Below the pieces are notes generated by a model. It saw only the letters and a list, made by a program, of their open reading frames with translations, made no database searches and was not told the origin of the DNA. Shown piece after piece: positions 16,982-26,162 of a stretch of DNA of 64,000 nt (position 1 is the stretch's first letter; each line of letters opens with the position of its first letter). The position numbers and the translations under genes were made by a program. Source of the DNA: an uncultured Eggerthellaceae bacterium (GTDB lineage Bacteria; Actinomycetota; Coriobacteriia; Coriobacteriales; Eggerthellaceae); the NCBI GenBank assembly GCA_910588945.1, contig CAJUSF010000016.1:1-64000 (forward strand), written 5' to 3'.

Positions 16982-17875
16982 CTACAGAAGCGGGGTGACT
17001 ACGGTAAGCGGAACCGCTGCCGCCACGATCAGGTAGCGAAGCAGGAAGCCGCCTACCAAAACGCCTGCATCAGATGCGAAGCTGATCCAATGGGCAAGAC
17101 GGCTCTTCTCAAACTCTTCAGAACTAAAGAACAGAAGCCATGTCTCCAAAAGGGTCGGACCGATAAGGCCGATGAAGATAAGTCCCAGCCAGAACCAGAT
17201 CGCCCACTGTCCCGATATGAGATTCATCACGGACTGATAACCCGCATCCGAGTTGGATTGCGTGATGAACATGAGAGAGGCAATAAGGAGAAGCTCGATG
17301 ATCGGAAGGAAGAAATGAAACTTCTTGAGCACACCGACCATGTTGAACTCATCGGCATGTCGGACGATGGAGACGCAAAGCACGCTCGCGGCACCTGTCG
17401 ACAGGGCGGAAACCAGAAACAGGATCGGCAGCAACGCGTTGTTCCAGAGCGGATATGTGCTGCAAACGCCCAGCAATGCGCCTGTGTATACGGCCACGCA
17501 AAGCGCAAGGATTGCCCCTACGTTCTCAAGCCACGTCGGAACATTCTTCTTCAAGCGATCGAGAATGAATGCCGCCACAGCGATGACCATGAAGACGCTC
17601 AGGAAAACGACGCCCCATGTCATAACGGATCCGAAATTGCCGAGCAGATAGACAAATCTCCACGGATGTGTAAAGCCTGCCTCGGCATCAACCATAAGCA
17701 GAATGAGGCCGATTCCGACTGCGATCGGGGCGATGATGTGCCCTATCTTTCTCATCGAGGTGGCCTCAGGATGGCGCCAACTCAAAAACGCGGAGGTTGC
17801 GAATGCGCCCGCACCGACGCCGGCTAGAAACAGATACCAAGCTATGATGGAGCCCCAAATTGGTTCGTACGTCAC
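16982..17875 (-). CDS. NrfD/PsrC-type membrane subunit
   Basis: A 297-residue protein with eight helices, the size of PsrC-like quinol subunits. Marks are IIAWYLFLAGVGAGAF at residues 9-24, the acidic loop LMVDAEAG with HPWRF (about 60-75), TYPLWNN (about 140) and the last helix GGFLLRYLIVAAA. It follows the FeS gene by four bases and ends the operon. It should transfer electrons from menaquinol to the FeS subunit. Confidence 0.9.
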   Translation of the reverse strand: MTYEPIWGSIIAWYLFLAGVGAGAFATSAFLSWRHPEATSMRKIGHIIAPIAVGIGLILLMVDAEAGFTHPWRFVYLLGNFGSVMTWGVVFLSVFMVIAVAAFILDRLKKNVPTWLENVGAILALCVAVYTGALLGVCSTYPLWNNALLPILFLVSALSTGAASVLCVSIVRHADEFNMVGVLKKFHFFLPIIELLLIASLMFITQSNSDAGYQSVMNLISGQWAIWFWLGLIFIGLIGPTLLETWLLFFSSEEFEKSRLAHWISFASDAGVLVGGFLLRYLIVAAAVPLTVVTPLL

Positions 17876-17879
17876 AATA

Positions 17880-18422
17880 TCACCTCACATAGAAAATCTT
17901 GGCTTTTGTGCGATCACCCGTGATCGGGAGCGCGTTCTTCTCTGTGATAGCGCGAGAGAGCTCGCCATCGGGGTCATCCAAATCGCCGAAAATGCGGCAA
18001 CCGGTGACACAGGCTTCAACACAACTGCACGTTTCGCCCTTGCCTTCGAAGGACTGTGCCGTGCAGAATTTACATTTCTCAACGGCGCCGGTTGCTTTGT
18101 TGTGTACGCGAACGCCGTATGGGCACGCCGCCATGCAGTAACGGCATCCTATGCATTTCTCCTCATCCACACGAACAATTCCGTTCTCGTCGGTGTAGGA
18201 GGCCTGTGTCGGGCAGACGCTTACACATGGAGCGTCTTCGCAATGCATGCATTGCAGAGGAACCATTTCATAGCCGACATGGGGGAAAGTTCCTGTTTCC
18301 CGCTCCTCGTAGCGGATGTAGTCGACATCGGCATCGAGACCGTTTTGTCGCTGACAGGCAGTCCGACAAGCGTAGCATCCTATGCAATTTTTAGTATCTA
18401 TCAACATTCCATAGCGCGTCAT
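17880..18422 (-). CDS. Four-cluster ferredoxin-type subunit (PsrB/PhsB-like)
   Basis: A 180-residue FeS protein with four Cys clusters: C-I-G-C-Y-A-C-R-T-A-C near residues 13-23, C-M-H-C-E-D-A-P-C-V-S-V-C-P near 58-71, C-I-G-C-R-Y-C-M-A-A-C-P near 90-101 and C-K-F-C ... C-V-E-A-C near 117-140. The start ATG overlaps the stop of the catalytic gene, so synthesis is coupled. It links the catalytic subunit with the NrfD anchor. Confidence 0.93.
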   Translation of the reverse strand: MTRYGMLIDTKNCIGCYACRTACQRQNGLDADVDYIRYEERETGTFPHVGYEMVPLQCMHCEDAPCVSVCPTQASYTDENGIVRVDEEKCIGCRYCMAACPYGVRVHNKATGAVEKCKFCTAQSFEGKGETCSCVEACVTGCRIFGDLDDPDGELSRAITEKNALPITGDRTKAKIFYVR

Positions 18423-20620
18423 TATGCACCTACTTTCTTGATCTTTACTAGGACTTCCTGCGACATAGTGCCGCCGTAGCCCGGTTCGATCTGGAAGGGT
18501 ACAAAGTCCATTTGGCTTAGACCGATGCCGTAAGAGATATGCTGGTCGGGAACCATGCGGCCATAGTGGCTCGGAAGATAGATTGATGTAGGCTCGATGC
18601 GCTCGGTGACCTTGATCTTTGTGCGGCCAGAGAAGATATCGGAAGAGATCTCCACCTCATCGCCGTCTTCGATTCCGAGCTCTGCGGCGACCGCTGCATT
18701 GATCCAAGGACGCTCGAGCGCGTATTTTTCGCTAATCGCCATAAGAGGTGCGATGTTGGCGGTTTGGGTGTGCGTATGGATAGTCTGTTTGCCGCCGACG
18801 AGGCGGAAGAGGCCATCTTCGGGCATGACAAGCGGCTCGACCCATGTAGGTGATGGGGTGAACCCGGCCTTTTCGCATGCTTCGCTTACGAACTGCACTT
18901 TTTCTGAAGGGGTCTTCCATGTGGTTTTGGGGGTGGGTTTGTAGGTCTTCTCGTTGAAGGCGACGATGCCGTCCTTTTTGAGCTGCTCCAGCGAAAGTCC
19001 GACGGTTTTCAGTTGCGCATCGGCAAGCTCATCAATGGTGAAGTCGAAATATTGGCCTACGCCGCAGGCTCGACCGAGCTCGCAGAAAATTTCGTCGACC
19101 GGTTTGGTTTCCGGATGGATCTTATCGAGAACCCTGTCACGCAAAGCTACTACAGGTACTTTTCCGCCTACGAATTCGGGAACTTCGAGGCGCTCAAGGT
19201 AACTTGTGTCAGGCAGAATGTACTGGCATGCGAGGCATGTTTCGGTCATCTGAATATCAATCGCTACCGAGAGTTCGGCTTGGCGGACCCACTCGTCGAG
19301 TTGCTTGGGGTTGGAGTAGCCACCGACGCAGTTCGATTGGTAGAAGATTACGCCCTTTACAAGGCCTTCGGGAATCTGCTCGAGCGCGTAGGTTGCAACG
19401 CCCATGCTGGCGGCTGCCAACGGATACTGCGCCGATCCTAAGATCTTGCCGCTTGGTGCCGGCGGCGCTGCAAAGCGGCTGTCGGAGAGCTTGCCTGCGG
19501 AGACGCTCGGATAAAACACTGCACCGCCCTCGGCTCCCCAACATCCGAGGAGCGTGTTGAACAGGCAGAGTGCACGTGCGGTTTCGCCGGAGTTTTTATG
19601 CGCGCAGCCAAATGCGGCTCGCCAGCCTTGTTCGATCGAAGAAGCCGGCGCTGCCTCCCACATCTCGTGCGCAAGTCTGGTGATGGTTTCAGCGGGGATC
19701 CCTGTGATCTCTTCGGCCCATTCGGGGGTGTATTCAGGCAGACGTGATGCCCAATCTTCGAATCCCACCGTGTAGTTCGCTATATAGTCCTGATCGTAGA
19801 GACCTTCGCTCACAAGGACGTTTGCCATGGCAAGGATTAGCGCGAGGTCGGTTCCTGGTTTGATAGGAATCCATTCATCGGCATAGACGCAGCTATTGTT
19901 GTGTCGCGGATCGACGATAACGACCTTGGTCCCGTTCTCATGGGCTGCTTGCAAAGCGTGCAACGAAGCGGGACGGATGCCGTCTGCATAGCTGCGGCCG
20001 AGGAACATGATCATGTTCGCATTCTCCACATCGGAGTTGAAATCTCCCGCACCGATGGCTTGTGTCATTCCTGACACTTTCGACATATTGCACGAAACGC
20101 CGTGCGTGTACACATTGGGGCTACCTAGCGCATTCATGAATCGCTTGGTGTAATAACTGCCGGATGGGCGCGGATCTTGGATGAGCACGAGTGCTTCCGG
20201 GCCATCTGTGTCGATGATGTCGCGGATTTTTGAGGATATCTCCGAAAGAGCGTCATCCCAGCTGATCGCCTCGAATGTTCCCGAGTCGGTTCTCTTCATG
20301 GGGTGGGTGAGCCGATCGGGGGAATAAGCGACCGCAGCGTAGCCATAACCGCGAGCGCACAGCGTGCCGTCACAATATGGGTGCTCTTCGTCGCCTTTCA
20401 TTGTCATGACGTTGCCGTCGACGACGGTGGCGGTGAATCCGCATTTCGAAGAGCATGAATTGCACAGCGAGTGCGCCTTTTTTACCTCTCGAGCCGCTTC
20501 GTCGGCCTGCGCGGCGCTCCATGAGTTAAAGCTTACGAATCCCCCTCCCAGAGCCGCCGTTGCTGCAGCTGCGCCAATTCCTCCTTTGACGAAGCTTCGT
20601 CTTGTTATATCTTGTGTCAT
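18422..20620 (-). CDS. Tat-exported molybdopterin oxidoreductase, PsrA/PhsA/TtrA-like
   Basis: A 732-residue catalytic subunit. It opens with a twin-arginine signal (I-T-R-R-S-F-V-K-G, residues 5-13). The [4Fe-4S] motif is C-N-S-C-S-S-K-C plus C in GTLCARG (about 53-88). The stretch H-G-V-S-C-N-M-S-K (about 175) places a cysteine where Mo-ligating Cys lies in polysulfide, thiosulfate and tetrathionate reductases; W-I-P-I-K-P-G-T-D-L-A and a C-terminal domain ending E-P-G-Y-G-G follow. I infer an exported sulfur-compound or related reductase; substrate prediction is weak. AAAGGAGAGG precedes the ATG. Confidence 0.88.
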   Translation of the reverse strand: MTQDITRRSFVKGGIGAAAATAALGGGFVSFNSWSAAQADEAAREVKKAHSLCNSCSSKCGFTATVVDGNVMTMKGDEEHPYCDGTLCARGYGYAAVAYSPDRLTHPMKRTDSGTFEAISWDDALSEISSKIRDIIDTDGPEALVLIQDPRPSGSYYTKRFMNALGSPNVYTHGVSCNMSKVSGMTQAIGAGDFNSDVENANMIMFLGRSYADGIRPASLHALQAAHENGTKVVIVDPRHNNSCVYADEWIPIKPGTDLALILAMANVLVSEGLYDQDYIANYTVGFEDWASRLPEYTPEWAEEITGIPAETITRLAHEMWEAAPASSIEQGWRAAFGCAHKNSGETARALCLFNTLLGCWGAEGGAVFYPSVSAGKLSDSRFAAPPAPSGKILGSAQYPLAAASMGVATYALEQIPEGLVKGVIFYQSNCVGGYSNPKQLDEWVRQAELSVAIDIQMTETCLACQYILPDTSYLERLEVPEFVGGKVPVVALRDRVLDKIHPETKPVDEIFCELGRACGVGQYFDFTIDELADAQLKTVGLSLEQLKKDGIVAFNEKTYKPTPKTTWKTPSEKVQFVSEACEKAGFTPSPTWVEPLVMPEDGLFRLVGGKQTIHTHTQTANIAPLMAISEKYALERPWINAAVAAELGIEDGDEVEISSDIFSGRTKIKVTERIEPTSIYLPSHYGRMVPDQHISYGIGLSQMDFVPFQIEPGYGGTMSQEVLVKIKKVGA

Positions 20621-20764
20621 TTCCTCTCCTTTCTCAGTTTGTTAGAGTCGGGGCGGATGCCATCGGGTATGGATGGTTCTGCTGCCGGGAGATTCGAGGT
20701 AAACCTAGGATCCGAGAGCAGAAGCTGTGCGAACAAAGGTCTTAAAGTGTCATGTCGCAGGCAG

Positions 20765-21523
20765 CTATGCGATGGCCTTTTCCGTCAGCGTTCGTTCACC
20801 TCCTTTGTTATCGGGCATACACGCTGGCATGCTTGTTCGTTCTTCATCAGCATTCAGTGCGAGCGCACGTATATCCAGCAGCGCATCTACGATCGCAAGA
20901 TGGAAGCGGGCTTCTTGCCCGAGAGCTAGCAGGCGTTGCCGATAGGTCGTGAGCCACGCAAATCGCTCCACGAGGTACAGCTCTGCCTGTGCCCGGCTTT
21001 TCTGCTCTACCAGATACGAGAGAACTTCAAGTTCGATCGACAGATGATCTGGGTAGCTATTTGAGAGATCGCTCGAAGTTAGGCCGAGTGACGAAATGAG
21101 GTCGCGCATGTAAAGCGCAATCTCGGAATTGAAGGAGGGTTTTCCGGTGGAAGAGGTCAGGGCCACGGGATTTGCGGAAAGGCGCTGCGCGGCTGTTGGG
21201 GTGTGGTGAAGCGACTCCACCGGCATCGCGGATGTCGGCATGCCCCCGATGAAGTGTCTTCGGGAGAAAGCTTCCAACTCAAGGTATGAGGGAGGAGAGA
21301 ACAGGGCCGATATCTCTTCATGGTTGAGATAATCCTGAAGAGCAGCCTCTTGCTGAAAAGGGCGCCAACACACTTCAGCGGTGATCCCTTCACGCAGCAT
21401 CGTTTTTAGCGTAGTGAGAAAATCAGGCCAGATTCTTTGCGAGGAGATCTGCTCCCATTCGTGATCTTCGGGAATGACGAAGCACTTTGCCATGATGTTG
21501 ATGACATCCACATTGCTTACCAT
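20765..21523 (-). CDS. TorD-family chaperone, divergent sequence
   Basis: A 252-residue protein encoded first in the minus-strand operon, upstream of the exported catalytic subunit. It keeps the general TorD layout: an acidic helical N terminus, FSPPSYLELEAF (about residues 92-103), a Pro/Ser-rich insert, and then YPDHLSIELEVLSYLVEQK (about 170-190), which matches the family's H-x-x-x-E-L-E-x-L helix. Similarity is weaker than for the other TorD genes here. The start at 21523 has a GAGGAGA site. Confidence 0.75.
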   Translation of the reverse strand: MVSNVDVINIMAKCFVIPEDHEWEQISSQRIWPDFLTTLKTMLREGITAEVCWRPFQQEAALQDYLNHEEISALFSPPSYLELEAFSRRHFIGGMPTSAMPVESLHHTPTAAQRLSANPVALTSSTGKPSFNSEIALYMRDLISSLGLTSSDLSNSYPDHLSIELEVLSYLVEQKSRAQAELYLVERFAWLTTYRQRLLALGQEARFHLAIVDALLDIRALALNADEERTSMPACMPDNKGGERTLTEKAIA

Positions 21524-21823
21524 GCGATCTCCTCTCATCGGATACCGAGATTGTAAGGAGCCTCAAAAGATCGCTGTCATCTGATTGAGAGGATTTGCCT
21601 GAACTAGGGATTATTCCTTTCATATACTCTTAAATAGATGACACGGAGTAGTGCTGGGGTCATATAATGTATCGGATTTGGAGTGGGGGAATTGTGCGGG
21701 TATGGCCTGCGCAGAGGTGGGTGCTTGTTTTGGGCGCTCGTTTGAGATGGCGCGAATGGATGTGGAGACTGTCGCGCGGATTTCTCCCCGCCGACGTATC
21801 TCTAGGAGAAAGCGTAAGTATTC
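21524..21823. other. Divergent promoter region
   Basis: The 300 bp lie between the minus-strand TorD/Mo operon and the plus-strand membrane LuxR gene. A candidate plus-strand -10 box TATAAT sits at 21663-21668 with ATGACA 19 bp before it (weak). Short frames here show no family resemblance. Confidence 0.5.
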
Positions 21824-23503
21824 ATGTTGGCAGGTGTGGCATTTTCCCCAGGATTTTCGCGATACATCCAAATGATGGTTAGGCCATCCATCGGATTAGG
21901 GTTGGCCTATATCGGTTGGCAGATCCTGTCTTACAGCGACATTTGCGGGCCGAGAAACACCTTGTTCGTGGATAAAGCATCGCTCATCGCTTTGGTTTTC
22001 TTTGCGATAGCGCTCATTTTCATGCAGCGAAGTCGCGCGGTTTTCAACAGAAAAATCATTCGTGTGGCGGCGGTGGGTGGCATCCTTTTTCAGATTTGCT
22101 CTTTGGTCCTTTTGGGATCGTTGAGCATCGCGCAGCTCTGCACTCCTACGACGAAGCTTATTCTTTCGGTCGTGTTGTTTTTGTCGACCGGGGTCGTTCT
22201 GACGGTCTGGCTGCAGCAGGCGCGCGATTTTTTTGCAGTGCAAACTACGGTGTTCGTCTTTCTCGCGCTCTCATTTAATGCGATCGTAGTTTTTGTTCTT
22301 CGTCTTTTTCCGACCGATTATGGTGCCATCGTCTGCGGCGTTCTCATGCTTGCGCAGTTTGCGATGATGCGCAAATCGCCGGCGGATGAGGCGGGCGGAC
22401 TTCCGCCGGATGAGGCTGGCAAAGAGAGATCCGCATCAGGTAGCGGGCGTCCTGCCGCTAACGCTTTCGATACGCAGGCGGACCTTTGTACGCCGGGCGA
22501 CAAGCATGCAGGCGAATACAGCAGCGACGTCAGGAGCAAGCTCATAAGCCGGAGATTCCTTGTGACATTCGCCATCGGATTGTGCGCGATCATTTTGGTC
22601 GCAGGCTTTCTGTGCGGGTTTCCCGATGATTTGTACAAGCCTTTGGGCATCATCGGCAATGGCGTGCTTTGCGTTTTAACGGTTTGCCTTTGTTTCGGTG
22701 TGATGGCGTCGAGCGCGAAGCATCAAGACACTGTGATGACGGTGGGAATATGGGTCATTTTGGAGCTTTTGGCCGGCATTGCGCTCGTGCTTTATACGGG
22801 CTTTCATGAGACGCTGGCCATCGGCGCCGTCGCATCTGAATTGCTCAATGTCATGCTGATGGGTACCGTGTGGTATTTCACCATTCTTTTGATACGCGTA
22901 GGCTGGCGTGAGTCGTTTTACTACTGCTGCGTGTCATGGGTCATTTGGTTCGGCGCTCACGATCTGGGAAGGTTCATGTTGCTTATTCTCCCCATCGGAG
23001 GAAATAGCCACTTCACTGGATCGGTCATCAGTCTGCTCCTGTTGATCTCGACGCAGATCATTCTGATAAAGCTTTTGGACGATGAGAAGGATATGTTCGA
23101 GAACAGGGTGAGGGGTGCAGAGATCAGTTCGCCGGATGAGGCTGACATCAAGAGTATTCCCTATGAAGATGCAGCCCCTAAACCCAATGCGTTCGAGCGC
23201 TTTTTGGGACTTGATGGTTGCGCTGATGAGGAGGAACGAGATGGGCGCTCATCGGCATCGATCAAACAGCAGGCGGCGCTGATGGGTCAGCAGTTTCTTC
23301 TGTCAGAGCGCGAGATAGAGGTGCTTGCTCTTTATGCGATGGGCTTTACTCAGAAGCGGGTTGCCGAAGAATTGTTTATCTCGCCGACGACTGCGCATAC
23401 GCACATTACGCGCATCTATTCAAAGACAGATCTTCATTCCCGGCAGGAGATCCTCGATTTCATGCGCGCGCATTGCTCCGAGATTGTATCCCTTAAATCC
23501 TGA
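21824..23503 (+). CDS. LuxR-family regulator with multi-spanning membrane domain
   Basis: A 559-residue protein. Most of it (about residues 15-430) is hydrophobic, with some ten to twelve predicted helices broken by an acidic loop near 185-235. The C terminus is a LuxR/FixJ helix-turn-helix (about 495-555): LSEREIEVLALYAMGFTQKR, then A-E-E-L-F-I-S-P-T-T-A-H-T-H. Membrane-LuxR regulators of this type are expanded in Eggerthellaceae next to oxidoreductase operons, and this one faces the exported Mo operon, its likely target. The start is uncertain: an in-frame stop lies just upstream, so 21824 is the first ATG, but AGGAGA is about 16 bases away. Confidence 0.88.
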   Translation: MLAGVAFSPGFSRYIQMMVRPSIGLGLAYIGWQILSYSDICGPRNTLFVDKASLIALVFFAIALIFMQRSRAVFNRKIIRVAAVGGILFQICSLVLLGSLSIAQLCTPTTKLILSVVLFLSTGVVLTVWLQQARDFFAVQTTVFVFLALSFNAIVVFVLRLFPTDYGAIVCGVLMLAQFAMMRKSPADEAGGLPPDEAGKERSASGSGRPAANAFDTQADLCTPGDKHAGEYSSDVRSKLISRRFLVTFAIGLCAIILVAGFLCGFPDDLYKPLGIIGNGVLCVLTVCLCFGVMASSAKHQDTVMTVGIWVILELLAGIALVLYTGFHETLAIGAVASELLNVMLMGTVWYFTILLIRVGWRESFYYCCVSWVIWFGAHDLGRFMLLILPIGGNSHFTGSVISLLLLISTQIILIKLLDDEKDMFENRVRGAEISSPDEADIKSIPYEDAAPKPNAFERFLGLDGCADEEERDGRSSASIKQQAALMGQQFLLSEREIEVLALYAMGFTQKRVAEELFISPTTAHTHITRIYSKTDLHSRQEILDFMRAHCSEIVSLKS

Positions 23504-23599
23504 CATATTCGGCCGTTCTACAAGCGCTTCCTCCTGCGTCCTATGATAAAATTGTCGCGTGTTGAAAACGTGATAATTCATGACGAAGGGAACTTCAAA

Positions 23600-23818
23600 A
23601 TGGCAACAATGGATACGATCGTAACCATCCTTAACGACAACCTCGACATTCCTGCAGATAAGGTCACCGAGGATGCAACGTTTGAGTCTCTTGGAATCGA
23701 CTCTCTGGATATGGCAGAGCTTACCTGCACCATCGAAGAAGAGCTTGACATCGATTTTGGCGAGCCGGAAGGCCTGACCACCGTTGGTGAGCTTGTTACC
23801 TATATCGATTCACTTTAA
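23600..23818 (+). CDS. acpP: Acyl carrier protein
   Basis: A 72-residue acidic protein with the phosphopantetheine attachment serine in L-G-I-D-S-L-D-M-A-E-L (Ser about residue 35). It carries growing acyl chains for the Fab enzymes encoded downstream. GAAGGGAAC precedes the ATG at 23600, and a plausible promoter lies near 23540-23560 (tatgataaaattg). The stop codon lies in the left arm of a 16-bp hairpin (23815-23849). A structured element with a strong terminator then separates it from fabK, so acpP may be made in excess of the other genes. Confidence 0.95.
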   Translation: MATMDTIVTILNDNLDIPADKVTEDATFESLGIDSLDMAELTCTIEEELDIDFGEPEGLTTVGELVTYIDSL

Positions 23819-23849
23819 TTTCGGAAGTCTTTTAGACTTTCGGAATTAA
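23815..23849 (+). other. Hairpin containing the acpP stop codon
   Basis: Sixteen-base arms match at 14 positions, with both differences allowing G-U pairs in RNA; the loop is three T. The TAA of acpP (23816-23818) is inside the left arm. Equivalent hairpins end glnN, ilvE and the ABC binding-protein gene. Confidence 0.8.
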
Positions 23850-23851
23850 TT

Positions 23852-23994
23852 GATGTTGCGCGGCATCCCGGCGGTTCATCTTTACGGTCAAAGACCTTTT
23901 CGCGTAGCGAACTACGCCTCGTCGGTCTTTCCCGCAAATCTGAACCGTTGGATATGCCGCTCACTATCTTTGCGGCTGCCTGCCGCCTTTTTTA
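23852..23994 (+). ncRNA. Structured intergenic element E1
   Basis: It starts GATGTTGCG. The arms GCGGCATCCCGGCGGTT and AACCGTTGGATATGCCGC pair with few mismatches. An inner hairpin GCGTAG-cga-aCTACGC and a CTATCTTTGCGG tail follow the pattern of E4 at 43468. It may be a processed 3'-UTR RNA or a MITE-like element; no open frame is present. It ends in a terminator. Confidence 0.55.
23972..23994 (+). terminator. Rho-independent terminator at the end of E1
   Basis: GCGGC, TGCCT loop, GCCGC, then a run of six or more T. Confidence 0.85.
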
Positions 23995-24061
23995 TTTAGA
24001 TTTAGATTCAAACCGATAAACTATTGCCGCTCGGGTTTCAAAACACAAAGAAGGAATCAAT

Positions 24062-25048
24062 ATGAAAACACGCATCACAGAGCTTTTAGGAATCGAAAAG
24101 CCTATCATCCAAGGCGCGATGGCTTGGATCGCTGACGCGTCTTTGGCATCGGCTGTTTCAGAGGCTGGCGGTCTTGGTATTATCGCTTGCGGAAGTGCTC
24201 CGCTGTCATGGGTGGAAGACCAGGTCAAAGAGGCTCGCGCGAAAACCAGCAAGCCGATTGGTGCAAACATTATGCTCATGAATCCAGAGGCTCCGGAACT
24301 TGCGAAGCTTCTTGCCGATCTCAAGATTGATGTTGTTACCACCGGTGCGGGTTCCCCTGCTCCCTACATTGAGATGTGGAAGGCTGCAGGAATTAAGGTT
24401 GTGCCCGTAATCGCATCGACCGCCCAGGCAAAGCGCATGGAGCGCGCTGGTGCTGATGCAGTGGTTGCAGAAGGCGAGGAAGCCGGTGGACACATCGGCC
24501 AGCTTACCACCATGGCACTCACTCCTTCGGTGTGCGAGGCGGTCTCTATTCCGGTTATCACCGCAGGTGGCGTGGCTGACGGTCGCGGCATGGCTGCGGC
24601 ATTTGCCCTTGGCGCGGAAGGCGTGCAGGTGGGAACAAGGTTCCTTACGGCGAAAGAGTGCACGGTGAGCGCTAACTACAAGCAAAAGATCATCGAGGCG
24701 AAGGACTCCGATACGATCGTTACCGGCCGCGGTAGTGGACATCCGGTTCGCCAGCTCAAGAATCATTTCGCACGTGAAGCGAAGTCGCTTGAAGAGAAGA
24801 TGGCGGCAGGCGAGATTGATGGGTCTGAGCTTGAGCAGCTGCTTACGGGATCGCTCAAGCGTGCGGTGGTCGATGGCGACGTGGTGAACGGTTCGATCAT
24901 GTCTGGCGAGGTTGCGGCCATTATTCACGATGAGAAGACGGCGCGCGAGATCGTCGATGATCTCATGGCCGAGGCAGAGGCCTGGGGTTCGCTCAATCTT
25001 CAGCAAATGGCCGAGGCTAATGCGACGCGCGGCTGGAAGCAAGTATAG
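24062..25048 (+). CDS. fabK: Enoyl-ACP reductase II (FMN-dependent)
   Basis: A 328-residue TIM-barrel flavoprotein of the FabK/nitronate monooxygenase group. Marks are I-I-Q-G-A-M-A-W-I-A near residue 17, T-T-G-A-G-S-P near 97, G-E-E-A-G-G-H-I-G (about 138-146, with the FabK catalytic-type His) and the FMN phosphate site A-L-G-A-E-G-V-Q-V-G-T-R-F near 180-192. It reduces trans-2-enoyl-ACP in the last step of each elongation round. Its place between acpP and fabD supports FabK over a nitronate monooxygenase. No FabI is seen in the window. Confidence 0.93.
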   Translation: MKTRITELLGIEKPIIQGAMAWIADASLASAVSEAGGLGIIACGSAPLSWVEDQVKEARAKTSKPIGANIMLMNPEAPELAKLLADLKIDVVTTGAGSPAPYIEMWKAAGIKVVPVIASTAQAKRMERAGADAVVAEGEEAGGHIGQLTTMALTPSVCEAVSIPVITAGGVADGRGMAAAFALGAEGVQVGTRFLTAKECTVSANYKQKIIEAKDSDTIVTGRGSGHPVRQLKNHFAREAKSLEEKMAAGEIDGSELEQLLTGSLKRAVVDGDVVNGSIMSGEVAAIIHDEKTAREIVDDLMAEAEAWGSLNLQQMAEANATRGWKQV

Positions 25049-25066
25049 ACAGGCATAGTTTTGGTA

Positions 25067-25091
25067 GGGGCCTTCAAGGCTCCTTCTTTTT
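25067..25091 (+). terminator. Attenuator-like hairpin between fabK and fabD
   Basis: GGGGCC pairs with GGCTCC (one G-U) around TTCAA, followed by ttcttttt. With only 57 bp between genes it probably reduces but does not stop read-through. Confidence 0.65.
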
Positions 25092-25105
25092 AGAAAGGCA
25101 CAAAG

Positions 25106-26017
25106 ATGACAGTATGGCTTTGTTCAGGGCAAGGAGCACAAAAGCCCGGGATGGGGGCCGATCTTTTGGATATTCCCGAGATTGCAGAGGTGTTCGAGAC
25201 AATGTCTGAGGGCCTTGAGCTCGATCTTGTGAATCTCGCAACAAAGGGCACGACAGAAGAGGTTAACGATACCGAGGCAGCGCAGGCGCTTACTATGGCT
25301 GTGTCGGTGGGACTCGGTCGCGCGCTTCGTGCAAGAGGATTTGCCCCGGATGCGATCATCGGTTTTTCGCTCGGTCAGATTTCAGCGCTCGTTTTGGCCA
25401 ATGTTCTTTCGCTCGAGGACGCGACCGCTCTTTTGAAGGTGCGCTCAAAGGCGATGGCGCAGGCGTGTGCGGCCCATCCGGGCGGTATGGTTGCCTTGAT
25501 GGGCGCGACGCTTGAGGATGCCGAGGCGCTGTGTGCGGAGGCCGCCGAAGGCGATGTGCTTGTGTGTGCGAACCATAACGCTCCAGGGCAGATTGTCATT
25601 TCTGGCGACAACGATGCGCTTGAGCGCGCGCAGGCAGCTTGGAAGGAAGCGGGCAAGAAGAGCGTTCGCCTGGCTACATCTGGTGGATTTCATTCTCCGC
25701 TGATGGCCGATGCCGCTCAAGAGGTGGAGAAATTCTGCGGGAGCTTGGAATTCAACGAACCAAGCGTAACGCTGATTTGTAATACCGATGCGAAGCCATT
25801 CGTTAGTGCGCAGGCGGCACAGCGGCTTGGTCTTCACGTGAGAAGCGGCGTGATGTTTGAGCAGAGTGTGCGCTCGCTTCTTGATGATGGCGAGACCGAC
25901 TTTGTGGAGGTCGGGTTTGGCGGTGTGCTCACCAATCTGGTGAAGCGCATCGATCGCAGTGCGAACCGCGTGTGTGTCGGCAATCGCGAGGCGTTTGACG
26001 AGTTCATAGCCGCATAG
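25106..26017 (+). CDS. fabD: Malonyl-CoA:ACP transacylase
   Basis: A 303-residue acyltransferase. The oxyanion loop G-Q-G-A-Q-K-P-G-M-G (residues 7-16), the nucleophile region I-I-G-F-S-L-G-Q (Ser near 92) and the histidine in S-G-G-F-H-S-P-L-M (near 197) are present. The usual G-H-S-x-G is G-F-S-L-G here, a less common variant. It loads malonyl groups onto ACP and feeds FabF. An inverted pair of REP-like elements separates it from fabG. Confidence 0.93.
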   Translation: MTVWLCSGQGAQKPGMGADLLDIPEIAEVFETMSEGLELDLVNLATKGTTEEVNDTEAAQALTMAVSVGLGRALRARGFAPDAIIGFSLGQISALVLANVLSLEDATALLKVRSKAMAQACAAHPGGMVALMGATLEDAEALCAEAAEGDVLVCANHNAPGQIVISGDNDALERAQAAWKEAGKKSVRLATSGGFHSPLMADAAQEVEKFCGSLEFNEPSVTLICNTDAKPFVSAQAAQRLGLHVRSGVMFEQSVRSLLDDGETDFVEVGFGGVLTNLVKRIDRSANRVCVGNREAFDEFIAA

Positions 26018-26044
26018 AAGCATCGTTCGCAAGACGGCAACGGA

Positions 26045-26127
26045 GGACAACGGGGACGGGGGATGTTGTCCTACCCGTTGTCCCACAGGGAGCAATAATG
26101 GGACAACATCCCCCGTCCCCGTTGTCC
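26045..26127. repeat. Inverted pair of REP-like elements
   Basis: Two perfect 27-base inverted copies (26045-26071 and 26101-26127), 29 bases apart, can form a long hairpin between fabD and fabG. The sequence is the one seen at 9391 and 45469. Confidence 0.88.
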
Positions 26128-26162
26128 TTAAACCATATAGGCAACAAAACAGAGGAGCATTC

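Noticed and set aside
16916..17827. Long plus-strand open frame opposite the NrfD gene
   Set aside because: Antisense shadow of a certain membrane protein gene; highly charged low-sense composition.
24062..25048. Nitronate monooxygenase
   Set aside because: The same fold, but position in the fatty-acid cluster and the GGHIG region favour FabK.
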